Assembly: GCF_023516575.1 (NCBI RefSeq)
Contig: NZ_JAMGBE010000003.1
Span: forward strand, 1 to 64,000
Reading direction: 5' to 3'
From: Sphingomonas hankyongi
GTDB lineage: Bacteria; Pseudomonadota; Alphaproteobacteria; Sphingomonadales; Sphingomonadaceae
DNA length: 64,000 nt
The notes under the pieces are model-generated. The model ran no database searches, had not been told where the DNA came from, and was given only the letters and a program-made list of their open reading frames with translations. Positions within the stretch are counted from its first letter, which is position 1. Each line of letters begins with the position of its first letter. Shown piece by piece: positions 33,163 to 40,850 of the stretch. The position numbers were made by a program, and so were the translations under genes.

Positions 33163-33890
33163 TGCCTGCGCCGCTAATTTATTCGGCGATCCACGCAGTT
33201 GCCGCCGATCTCGCCGAAGCGGGCATCCCCAAAGCCCATTTTAGCCCTGAAGGAAAATACGAGTATCGCTCGATCGATGACGTTTTGGGAGGCTTGGCGC
33301 CACTGCTCGCTCAACACCGTGTGTGTTTGCTCGTTCACGCGCTGGAGCGGAGCTCTTCAGCCGTAAGTCCCAGTTCAACCTCGATGACCTCGGTGGCGGT
33401 CAAAGTCGCTTATACCTTCGTAAGCGTTGATGATGGTTCCTCACACGTCGTCGCAACCTACGGAGAAGCGTCCGACGAGACCGACAAGGCTACCGCCAAG
33501 GCAATGGCTTCAGCATTTAAGACCGCAATGGTGCAGACCTTTTGCATTCCTACCGGAGAAGCGGAAGCGGATAGTCGTGGAGCCCGTCGACCACGAGCCA
33601 AGCTTCACGGCCCTCAACCTGAGCAAGGCTGGCAGCAGTGGATTATCGACATCCGTGATCTCCTGGCTGGTTGCGAGTCCGAGGAGGCGGTCACGCTGGT
33701 ACAGGATCGTAACCGAAGCCTTCTCACTGCTCTCAGTCGGGAGCACGGAGATCTCTATTCTGAGATCGGCAGCGACTTCTCATCCCGGCGAGAATACTTG
33801 AGGTCGAAACCCGCGAAGCCGAAGGTTGCTCGGGCAAGATCGTCCAAGCGCCGCTCGACCCCAGCTCCCGAAGCGCTGCAGAATGCTTAA
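33162..33890 (+). CDS. ERF-family single-strand annealing protein
   Basis: ATG 33162 overlaps the upstream stop. The 242-residue product has the ERF core: IYSAIHAVAADLAEAGIPKA, FSPEGKYEYRSIDDVLGGLAPLLA, and TYGEASDETDKATAKAMASAFKTAM followed by FCIPTGE. A low-complexity basic C-terminus follows. ERF proteins anneal single strands exposed by the partner exonuclease, giving a Red-like recombination pair. The next gene overlaps by eight bases. Confidence 0.88.
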   Translation: MPAPLIYSAIHAVAADLAEAGIPKAHFSPEGKYEYRSIDDVLGGLAPLLAQHRVCLLVHALERSSSAVSPSSTSMTSVAVKVAYTFVSVDDGSSHVVATYGEASDETDKATAKAMASAFKTAMVQTFCIPTGEAEADSRGARRPRAKLHGPQPEQGWQQWIIDIRDLLAGCESEEAVTLVQDRNRSLLTALSREHGDLYSEIGSDFSSRREYLRSKPAKPKVARARSSKRRSTPAPEALQNA

Positions 33891-34218
33891 ATTCCCGAGG
33901 CGCCTTGTGCGGACCAAACCGGCGTCTCAATCGGGCCGGTGCCAAGGTCATCTGTCGTGGGTCCGCAAGCACTCGTGCTCAATTCCCGGCTGCGAACGGA
34001 TCCCGGTCGAATGCGCCCACGTTCGGCGAGGAACGGGAGGAGGGATCGGGCTCAAGCCTTCTGATCGTTGGGTGATCAGCCTCTGCGCATTGCATCATCG
34101 GGAGCAACACACGATCGGTGAGGCTCGTTTCGAGCTGAAACATTCGATTGATCTGCGAGAGCTCGCTTGTGAGTTCGCTCGCAGGTCTCCGCACTGGCGA
34201 AGGCTACGGGAACTCTAG
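33883..34218 (+). CDS. DUF968-like phage protein with HNH-like Cys/His cluster
   Basis: The 111-residue protein has a basic N-terminus and then a metal-binding pattern: CSIPGCERIPVECAHVRRG, SLCALHHREQHTIG. The spacing of C-x4-C, C-x-H, C-x2-HH and H resembles DUF968 and HNH-type nucleases found in phage recombination regions. It would act on branched or nicked DNA made by the two upstream proteins, although activity is not proven. It is the last gene of the module. The lasso operon begins about 60 bases downstream. Confidence 0.75.
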   Translation: MLKFPRRLVRTKPASQSGRCQGHLSWVRKHSCSIPGCERIPVECAHVRRGTGGGIGLKPSDRWVISLCALHHREQHTIGEARFELKHSIDLRELACEFARRSPHWRRLREL

Positions 34219-34276
34219 TTGATCGCTGAGATTCTAAGCATGGCCTTACACTTATGTGGTGGTTAGTGATTTGGCG

Positions 34277-35422
34277 ATGCTGCGGGAACTCACGGGAAAG
34301 GACCAGCTGCTGGCCGACCTGATCGCTGGGCGTGGCTATCCGTCTATTCAAGATGAGCCTTGCCCCACCGCTGATCTTGTAAAAGCGGTGCGGTATCACG
34401 GCATCGCTGGCTTGCTGCACGAGCGGAGTACTGGCTCCGAAGGGCCTTCGAGCTCGTTTGAAGAGGAGCTGCGCAACATCGCTCTTTCGCAGGCCATGTG
34501 GGAGCTACGACACCGAGCCGTTCTAGGTCGTATTCTGGAAGAGTTCGACGACCGAGGGATACGTTGCCTTCTGCTCAAGGGGACGGCTCTCGCATACGAT
34601 CTATATGACAACCCAGCTCAGCGAGCCCGAGGCGACACTGATCTTCTAGTCGAACAGTGCGCTCTCACCGAGGCGAGACGAGTTTTTCAAAGGCTAGGCT
34701 TTCAAGCTGAAAGCGAGGAGCCAGGCCTGCCGGAAGTCCTCCGGGGGCAGGAATCCTGGCTCTGTCGTGCGGACGACGGCTCGGTACATTCCATCGATCT
34801 ACACTGGAGAGTACTGAACGCCCCGGCGCTTCATGGAGCCTTCCCATTCGAGACGTTATGGTCGGGCCGTCGCGCACTGACGAAGCTCTCACGGGCTGCG
34901 TTCGCTCCTGCTCGTTCCATCCTGCTGGCTCATGCTTGCGTTCACCGCGCCCTGCACGATTGCTCGCCCTATTATGTCGGCGCCGACGTTTATTTTGGTG
35001 GCAATCGGCTGATCTGGCTGTGGGATCTTTTATTGCTGGGACGCTCTCTCACGCCACCGGAGTGGGAGGAGGTTGTCGAGCTGGCAAAGTCGGGGGCGCT
35101 CGGTGATGTGATCGTCGACGGATTGATGGCGGCGCAAGCGCGATTCGGCTCCTTCTGCCCAGCGCATGTTCAGGAGCGGCTGAGGCGCGCGGGACCCAAT
35201 CGTTACTTTCGCCGTGGCCAGCTCGGCCGGGCCGCGATGGACTGGTGGGCGGTCCGGGGTCCGCAGCGAAAGGCGCAATATGCGCTCGCGAAGCTGCTTC
35301 CCAGCCGGCAGTTCATGCAAGCCAAATATCCATCCGAGCGCGACAAGCCTCTCCCGCTGCTCTACCTTCGCCGGGTGCGGGAGCTGATCCGGCACCGTCC
35401 GACGGGAGCGAATGCCGGATGA
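34277..35422 (+). CDS. Nucleotidyltransferase-family protein of the lasso peptide cluster
   Basis: This 381-residue protein of the uncharacterised nucleotidyltransferase family (NTP_transf_5 type) shows LLLKGTALAYDLYDNPAQRARGDTDLLV, with the GDTD pair likely binding metal, and VHSIDLHWRVLN further on. Such proteins occur in kinase-containing lasso peptide clusters, where they may attach a nucleotide or act on a phosphorylated peptide. Their role is not settled. I prefer ATG 34277. A GTG at 34256 is possible. It overlaps the ABC transporter gene as ATGA and opens the cluster. Confidence 0.82.
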   Translation: MLRELTGKDQLLADLIAGRGYPSIQDEPCPTADLVKAVRYHGIAGLLHERSTGSEGPSSSFEEELRNIALSQAMWELRHRAVLGRILEEFDDRGIRCLLLKGTALAYDLYDNPAQRARGDTDLLVEQCALTEARRVFQRLGFQAESEEPGLPEVLRGQESWLCRADDGSVHSIDLHWRVLNAPALHGAFPFETLWSGRRALTKLSRAAFAPARSILLAHACVHRALHDCSPYYVGADVYFGGNRLIWLWDLLLLGRSLTPPEWEEVVELAKSGALGDVIVDGLMAAQARFGSFCPAHVQERLRRAGPNRYFRRGQLGRAAMDWWAVRGPQRKAQYALAKLLPSRQFMQAKYPSERDKPLPLLYLRRVRELIRHRPTGANAG

Positions 35423-37098
35423 AGGCTCGACAGCTCATCGCCTTCGCGAGGCCGTACAGCGGTCCCCTCAGCATCCTCGTTCTCCTGACTACGGCCAGTT
35501 CGATACTCATTCTGGCGGTGCCGTGGCTGGCCGGGCAGATGCTTGCCCGGATCGTTTCCGGCTCCGCTTCCGGCCAGGGACAGGTCATACCGCTGCTTCT
35601 GCTCTGCCTGGCCGGGGTTGCGCTGCTCAGCTTCGGGACTGCCTATCAGTCCGCGCGGACGACCGCGCACCTCCTGTCCGACCTCCGGCAGCGGGTATTC
35701 GACCACGTGCAGCGCCTCCCTCTCGGGTTCCACGACGGCCGCAGCAAAGGCGACACGCTCGCGCTGATGACCTTCGAGATCTCGCGCCTGAGCAATTTCC
35801 TGACGGCCACCCTGACGACCATCCCCTCGAGACTGCTCACGACTTTGGGAGCCATCGTCCTGATGTTCCGCATCGATGCCCGGCTCGCGCTGGTGGTACC
35901 GGTGCTGGTTCCGGCCTTTTACCTGATCCTGAAGATCGTCGGGCGGCGGCTCAGGGCTCTCGGCAGGGCCTGGCAGGAAGCAGAGGCGAAAGTTGTCGCG
36001 GTCGCGGAGGAAGCGCTCGAGATGCTTCCGGCGACGAAGGCGTTCACGCGCGAACGCGCCCAGAGCGAACGCTACCAGGCAGCACTCAGGCGGTCCGCCG
36101 GCCTGGCGGTGCGCGAAGGCACGATTTATGCCGCGCTCGAACCCCTCATTGGGCTTCTGGCCGCTTTCGCCGCGCTCGCGATTCTGTTGCTCGCCGGACA
36201 CAATGTTCGGACCGGTCAGATGAGCGCTGCAGAGCTGTTCAGCTTCCTTTTCTATGCGGCGCTACTCACACGGCCCGTGGGCGCGCTAGCCCACCTTTAC
36301 GGCCAGGTGCAGACCGCGCGCGGAACATTGACGCGGCTGCAGGGCGTCCTCGACATCGACGCCGAAAATCTGATCGATCGGCAATCGCCGGATTGGCGGG
36401 CGCGTGGAAACATCGTCTTTGAGGATGTGACGTTCGCATATCCGGGTCGCGAAACCGTGCTGCGAGGGGTCAATCTCGACATTGCCGCAGGCGAGACGGT
36501 CGCGCTGCTTGGCGCGAACGGCGCGGGCAAGACCGCCATGATCAACCTGCTCCTTCGTTATTACATGCCGCTATCTGGAAGGATTTTCATCGATGGACAG
36601 GACAGCGCAGGCCTTACCGTAGCCGACGTGCGCCGGCAGATAGGGCTCGTTCCGCAGAGCGCCTTCCTGTTCAACGGTACGATCCGCGACAACATTGCCT
36701 TTGGCGCGGAGACCCCGACCGAAGAGCGAGTCGATCGCGCGGCCCGCCTCGCTCAGGCCAGCAAGTTCATCGCTGGTCTCCCGGACGGAATGGATACTTT
36801 GATCGGCGACCGCGGTCTCCGTCTGTCGGGCGGGCAGCGGCAGCGAATCGCCCTTGCCCGCGCGCTGATCAACGACCCGCCGATCCTCCTTTTTGACGAG
36901 GCGACTTCGATGTTCGACGAGGAAGGGGAGTGTGCGTTCATCGCTGCCTGCCTTGACGCACTGAAGGGGCGCACCGTGCTCCTCGTGACTCACAGGCCGG
37001 CGACGCTCGCGCTTGCCGATCGCATCCTGACGCTGGACGATGGTCTGCTGCACGAGACGTCTCGCGGCCCCGCGAAACTGAACCAAGCTCTCGGATGA
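35419..37098 (+). CDS. Lasso peptide ABC exporter (fused membrane and ATPase domains)
   Basis: The 559-residue half-transporter has six membrane helices (about residues 15-290). The ATPase domain carries Walker A GANGAGKTA near residue 364, LSGGQRQR near residue 470 and Walker B ILLFDEATS. No N-terminal C39 peptidase is present, as expected when a separate B2 protease removes the leader. It should export the mature lasso peptide and give immunity to the producer. The start and stop overlap both neighbours as ATGA. Confidence 0.9.
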   Translation: MKARQLIAFARPYSGPLSILVLLTTASSILILAVPWLAGQMLARIVSGSASGQGQVIPLLLLCLAGVALLSFGTAYQSARTTAHLLSDLRQRVFDHVQRLPLGFHDGRSKGDTLALMTFEISRLSNFLTATLTTIPSRLLTTLGAIVLMFRIDARLALVVPVLVPAFYLILKIVGRRLRALGRAWQEAEAKVVAVAEEALEMLPATKAFTRERAQSERYQAALRRSAGLAVREGTIYAALEPLIGLLAAFAALAILLLAGHNVRTGQMSAAELFSFLFYAALLTRPVGALAHLYGQVQTARGTLTRLQGVLDIDAENLIDRQSPDWRARGNIVFEDVTFAYPGRETVLRGVNLDIAAGETVALLGANGAGKTAMINLLLRYYMPLSGRIFIDGQDSAGLTVADVRRQIGLVPQSAFLFNGTIRDNIAFGAETPTEERVDRAARLAQASKFIAGLPDGMDTLIGDRGLRLSGGQRQRIALARALINDPPILLFDEATSMFDEEGECAFIAACLDALKGRTVLLVTHRPATLALADRILTLDDGLLHETSRGPAKLNQALG

Positions 37099-38993
37099 GC
37101 GGGATTTGCGGGGTTGTCGGGCTCAATGGGAGAGCGCCCGCAGCCGATGAGTTGGACCCGACCCTCGAAGTCCTGAAGGCCCGGGGACCCGACGCCTTCC
37201 GTGTCTGGCACGACCAGAACATCATTCTCGGGCACACGTTGCTCACTACGACGCGCGAAGCTGCCGTCGAGCAGCTGCCCCTTCATCACCCCGAGAGCCG
37301 CTGCACGATCACCGCGGATGCGCGCCTGGACAATCGGGACGAGCTTTTCGCCGCGCTCGGCGTCCCGCCGGGCGGGCGGACGATCGGCGACGGTGAGCTG
37401 ATCCTGCGCGCCTATCTGCGATGGGGCGAAGACTGCCCGGGCCACCTGCTCGGTGATTTCGCCTTCGCCATCTGGGATGGTCGGCGCCGGCGGCTGTTCT
37501 GTGCGCGCGACCAGATGGGGATGCGGCAGCTAAGCTATGCATATTTGCCGGGCCGGGCGTTCGTGTTCGCGACCGAGCCGCGAGCGGTCGTGCATCACTC
37601 CCTCATTCCAAAGCAGCTAAATGAGGGCCGGGTCGCCGACTTCCTCGACAATCTTGAGCGCAGCACCCTGACGGAGACCTTTTACCGAGGGGTGCATCGG
37701 CTTCCGCCCGCGCACACCCTGGTTGCGGATGAATCGGGCCTTTCGGTCGAGCGCTACTGGCGGCTTTCCATGCCGGCACAGCTTCGGTTGAAGACGGACG
37801 AAGGCTATGTTGAGGCGTTTCTCGATACCTTTCGAGCGGCCGTAGGGTCCCGCCTTCGCAGCGCGAACGGCGTTGGCTCGATGTTATCCGGAGGCATGGA
37901 CTCGGGCTCGGTCAGCGCGATCGCGGCCGAGATCCTAAAATCCCAGGGGCGAGGGCCTCTCGCTACCTATTCAGTCGCACTCAGTGATCCGGCGACTTCC
38001 ATGGAAACGCTTGGAATCTACGAATCCTCTCAGATGCCTGGCCTCGATCCGCGGATTATCCGGGTGGAGGAAATGACGAGTTATCGCGACGAGATCATCG
38101 AGCTCACCAGGAACGAAGAGGAGCCCTTTGACTGTCACATGGGGCTGTTCCGCATGATTTACCGCGCTGCGAGCCGCGACGGAGTAAAAGTGGTCCTCGA
38201 CGGAGGCGCCGGAGACCTTCTCGTGTCTGGCGCGACCTACATGACCAAGCTGGCGCGGCGCGGTAATCTGCTCACGCTGTGGCGTGAGGCGCGCGCCACA
38301 GCCAACTTCTGGAACTTGCCTCCGCCTGCACTGAGTCTTTTTGGACGTAGCCTTTGGACTGCGTGGGCGCCTTCTCCGGCAGTGGCAGGACGACGGCGGC
38401 TTGCATGGTGGCTTAATGACCTCCGCAGCAGTCGATCGGGACGGATTTCGAAGCAGCTGATCGATCGGGCTAGGCTGAACGACAGGCGGCGAAAGACGAG
38501 GCTCGACGCGGAACGGATCGGTGCCCTGGATGACGATCAGCGGGCGCAATCCATTTCACAGGCCATACTGACGGTGGGCCGCGAGCGATATGACCGCGTC
38601 GCTGCTTCCTTCGGCGTGGAGCCGCGAGACCCCTTCATGGACCTGCGCCTCATTGATTTTTGTTTGTCGCTCCCGTGGAAACAGCTCCAGTCGGGAGGCT
38701 GGCCTAAGATCCTCCTGAGGCGCGCGATGGCCGGAAAGCTGCCGGACAGCGTACGGTGGCGCCGCGGGATGGATCACCTTGGCTTTCAGGTGATGAAGGA
38801 GATCTTCGGAAGCTTTAGTTCTGACGATCTCGATCGGGAGCAAATTCGCAATGTGCTGGCCCCGCATGTCACCGATGGTCATCTTCCCATCGTCCCGCCC
38901 GATTGGTCTGAACCGCGGCATTGTAAGGAGTGGGTTGACGCACTATGCCTCAACTGGTGGCTCCAAAAGGCCCGCCGCACGTTAGAACGCTAG
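37095..38993 (+). CDS. Lasso peptide macrolactam synthetase (protein C)
   Basis: The 632-residue protein is an asparagine-synthase homologue. Its N-terminus MSGICGVVGLNGRAP lacks the Cys2 nucleophile of glutamine-using enzymes, and its ATP-pyrophosphatase loop is MLSGGMDSGSVSAIA near residue 265. This combination marks the lasso cyclase, which adenylates the ring Glu or Asp side chain and closes it on the core N-terminus. It is followed 25 bases later by the precursor gene. The true glutamine-dependent homologue in this window, at 55835, differs by having MCGIAG. Confidence 0.9.
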   Translation: MSGICGVVGLNGRAPAADELDPTLEVLKARGPDAFRVWHDQNIILGHTLLTTTREAAVEQLPLHHPESRCTITADARLDNRDELFAALGVPPGGRTIGDGELILRAYLRWGEDCPGHLLGDFAFAIWDGRRRRLFCARDQMGMRQLSYAYLPGRAFVFATEPRAVVHHSLIPKQLNEGRVADFLDNLERSTLTETFYRGVHRLPPAHTLVADESGLSVERYWRLSMPAQLRLKTDEGYVEAFLDTFRAAVGSRLRSANGVGSMLSGGMDSGSVSAIAAEILKSQGRGPLATYSVALSDPATSMETLGIYESSQMPGLDPRIIRVEEMTSYRDEIIELTRNEEEPFDCHMGLFRMIYRAASRDGVKVVLDGGAGDLLVSGATYMTKLARRGNLLTLWREARATANFWNLPPPALSLFGRSLWTAWAPSPAVAGRRRLAWWLNDLRSSRSGRISKQLIDRARLNDRRRKTRLDAERIGALDDDQRAQSISQAILTVGRERYDRVAASFGVEPRDPFMDLRLIDFCLSLPWKQLQSGGWPKILLRRAMAGKLPDSVRWRRGMDHLGFQVMKEIFGSFSSDDLDREQIRNVLAPHVTDGHLPIVPPDWSEPRHCKEWVDALCLNWWLQKARRTLER

Positions 38994-39018
38994 TTTACGT
39001 ATCCAGAGGTAGTCGGTC

Positions 39019-39159
39019 ATGAAAACTGCACCCGTAAGCGAGACGAAATATTCTCCGCCAAAGCTCATCATCTACGGCGACATGGTGAAGAAGACCGCCT
39101 CAGGATCCGTCTCCAATCCCGAGACAGCCGGTAACCAGACCACGGCCAAGCATATTTAG
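39019..39159 (+). CDS. Lasso peptide precursor (protein A), 46 residues
   Basis: AGAGG about ten bases upstream supports ATG 39019. The leader carries YSPPKLIIYGDMVKKT, an exact match to the lasso leader pattern YxxPxLxxxGxxxxxT (Tyr11, Pro14, Leu16, Gly20, Thr26). With Thr26 at position -2, cleavage falls after Ala27. The core is SGSVSNPETAGNQTTAKHI (19 residues), whose Glu8 can close an eight-residue ring on Ser1. The C-terminal residue is Ile, not the Ser phosphorylated in paeninodin-type peptides. The stop is TAG, and the kinase frame continues in phase behind it. Confidence 0.85.
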   Translation: MKTAPVSETKYSPPKLIIYGDMVKKTASGSVSNPETAGNQTTAKHI

Positions 39160-39186
39160 TCTGGCGATTCGCTCGGAATTCCCGGG

Positions 39187-40080
39187 CTGAGCAAAGGCTC
39201 GACAATCAAGCTTACGTCGGATCTGGGCGCCGATGGCGAGTTCTGTCTGGATGACTGGAGCGTAGTTAACGCCTCAGGTGCCTTCGCTCTCCGTGGGGCC
39301 AGCAGGTGGCGGGACGGCGACCTCTCCATTGTAACGGACCCGTCCAGCCCAACCCTTTTTCAGATCAGCTTCGAAGGCGTTGGTAGTTTCGAAGTCGATT
39401 TCTCCAGCCGAGAAATTCGAGTTCGAAAGATCGGCCACCCATCGCCAGAAACAATTCGGCACCTGATTCTGGACCAAATCTACCCGCGAATTCTCGCAAA
39501 CGAAGGCCATCTCATCCTTCATGCAGCGGGAACGGCGATTGATGAGAAGGCTGTGCTCCTGGTGGGCGCCTCCGGATCCGGTAAGTCCACGCTTGCGGCC
39601 AGTATGCACAGCAATGGCTGGACCCTGCTTGGCGACGATGCCGTCCTTATCGGAACAGCAGACGGCCGCGTTACGGCGAAAGCGGTCTACCGGAGCCTTC
39701 GCTTGTTCCAGGATTCCGTCGACAAGTTGATCGCGGAGGGTTGCGAGCGGTCGCGAGTGGCCGACTATCTGGAGAAATGGAACGTCGGGGGAATGTCTGG
39801 GGACGAGCCTGCAGGGCCTTTGCCTGTCCGCGCAATCTTCTTGATTCAGTCCAGTCCGGAGGCGGACATTGCCGTTGAGCGGGCAGGTGGTTCCGCGGCT
39901 TCCATGTCATTGCTGGAGCAGACTTTCGCGCTCGATCCCACTAATCCCGACGATGCAAAACGAAGGCTTGGACAAGTGAGCATGCTCGGGGCGTCTGTGC
40001 CTTTATTCCAACTGACCTATCCCCGTGACTATTGGCGATTGGGAGAGGTTGAGGCGGCCATCAAGCAGGTAATCGGCTGA
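39187..40080 (+). CDS. HPr-kinase-like lasso peptide kinase with no canonical start codon
   Basis: From the precursor's TAG (39157) to TGA (40080) the same frame stays open. It encodes the kinase body: FEVDFSSREIRVR, LILHAAGTAI, the P-loop VGASGSGKSTLAASM, LLGDDAVLI and YRSLRLFQDSVDKL. The only ATG, GTG or TTG before the P-loop is a GTG at 39553 inside it, far too late. A CTG at 39187 (start of LSKGSTIKLTSDL) would give a normal length near 297 residues and is used here provisionally. Other options are amber readthrough from the precursor or loss of the original start. Homologues phosphorylate lasso precursors at the C-terminus. Confidence 0.7.
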   Translation: MSKGSTIKLTSDLGADGEFCLDDWSVVNASGAFALRGASRWRDGDLSIVTDPSSPTLFQISFEGVGSFEVDFSSREIRVRKIGHPSPETIRHLILDQIYPRILANEGHLILHAAGTAIDEKAVLLVGASGSGKSTLAASMHSNGWTLLGDDAVLIGTADGRVTAKAVYRSLRLFQDSVDKLIAEGCERSRVADYLEKWNVGGMSGDEPAGPLPVRAIFLIQSSPEADIAVERAGGSAASMSLLEQTFALDPTNPDDAKRRLGQVSMLGASVPLFQLTYPRDYWRLGEVEAAIKQVIG

Positions 40081-40126
40081 CTGCTTTTGCTTGTCTTTAA
40101 TTGGGAGAGCCGTAGCAAGCCGCCCC

Positions 40127-40405
40127 ATGATGGATATCCTGTCGCAGCGTTTGACGCCGTCCCCCGATGCCTTCGCGACCGCCATGGGGAGCGAAACGGT
40201 CCTGCTGCAAGTTAAGAGTGGGATCTATTACGGCCTCGACGAGGTTGGGACGCGGATTTGGACAGGGTTGCAGGCTGGACTGAAGCCAAGCGAGATCTGC
40301 GAGAAGATTGCTGGCGAGTTCGATATACCTGTCGCGACCATCGAGGCCGATGCAAGGGCGTTTCTGGAAGAGCTGAAGGCCCATGAGATCATCATCGCGG
40401 AATAA
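40127..40405 (+). CDS. PqqD-like lasso leader-binding protein (B1, RRE)
   Basis: The 92-residue protein has the PqqD/RRE pattern: SQRLTPSPDAFATAM, a beta hairpin LLQVKSGIYYGLDEVGTRIWTGL, then helices ending in LEELKAHEIIIAE. B1 binds the precursor leader and hands it to the B2 protease and cyclase. Two adjacent ATG codons (40127, 40130) are possible starts, with a GGGAG site rather far upstream. It overlaps the B2 gene by 23 bases. Confidence 0.88.
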   Translation: MMDILSQRLTPSPDAFATAMGSETVLLQVKSGIYYGLDEVGTRIWTGLQAGLKPSEICEKIAGEFDIPVATIEADARAFLEELKAHEIIIAE

Positions 40406-40838
40406 ACAGGGCAAGCTCACCCGAGCATCTAGGCTCAACGTCCGGGATTGGATCGACGTGGCGATTGCCGTGAAGGAACTGGCGATCGCCCGGGCAACGC
40501 TATCTCTAATCGATGTCGAGGAGTTGCTGACTGAGACCCACAGCAACGCCTCTCCAGCCCGCAGTCGAAGGCTAATCAAGAGAGTGGGCATGGCAATCGG
40601 GCGCGCACATCACAGGGTCCCTTGGCGCGCAGATTGCCTTGTGCAGGCCCTCGCCGCTCAGCGCTGGCTCGCTCGACACAATCTCCCGACTTCCATCTCT
40701 CTTGGTGTGAAGCGTGCCGGCGAAGGATCAATTGACGCTCATGCCTGGCTTACGTGCGGTGAACTGGTCGTAACTGGCGGCGACGTTGCGCCGTATCGCA
40801 GGTTGGAACCGGCATCACCGCCCGGTCCCCAAGACTGA
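40383..40838 (+). CDS. Lasso peptide leader protease (B2, transglutaminase-like)
   Basis: The 151-residue protein matches the lasso B2 family. It has VPWRADCLVQALAAQRWL with the catalytic Cys85, LGVKRAGEGSIDAHAWL with His120, and a C-terminal VVTGG followed by YRRL. It cuts the leader after Ala27 of the precursor using the B1-bound substrate. The split B1/B2 form is normal for clusters that also carry a kinase and an exporter. It is the last clear lasso gene, and no isopeptidase or TonB receptor follows. Confidence 0.9.
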   Translation: MRSSSRNKQGKLTRASRLNVRDWIDVAIAVKELAIARATLSLIDVEELLTETHSNASPARSRRLIKRVGMAIGRAHHRVPWRADCLVQALAAQRWLARHNLPTSISLGVKRAGEGSIDAHAWLTCGELVVTGGDVAPYRRLEPASPPGPQD

Positions 40839-40850
40839 GCCACAATCCCG

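Noticed and set aside
31854-34276. Integrase or attachment site for the phage-type module
   Set aside because: No tyrosine or serine recombinase, tRNA gene or direct repeat was found on either side.
37095-38993. Asparagine synthetase making asparagine
   Set aside because: It lacks Cys2 and sits with B1, B2, exporter and a lasso precursor, so lasso cyclase is the better call.
39274-39609. Minus-strand 111-residue frame over the kinase
   Set aside because: The plus strand carries the kinase N-terminal region in an open frame, and the minus frame has no family features.
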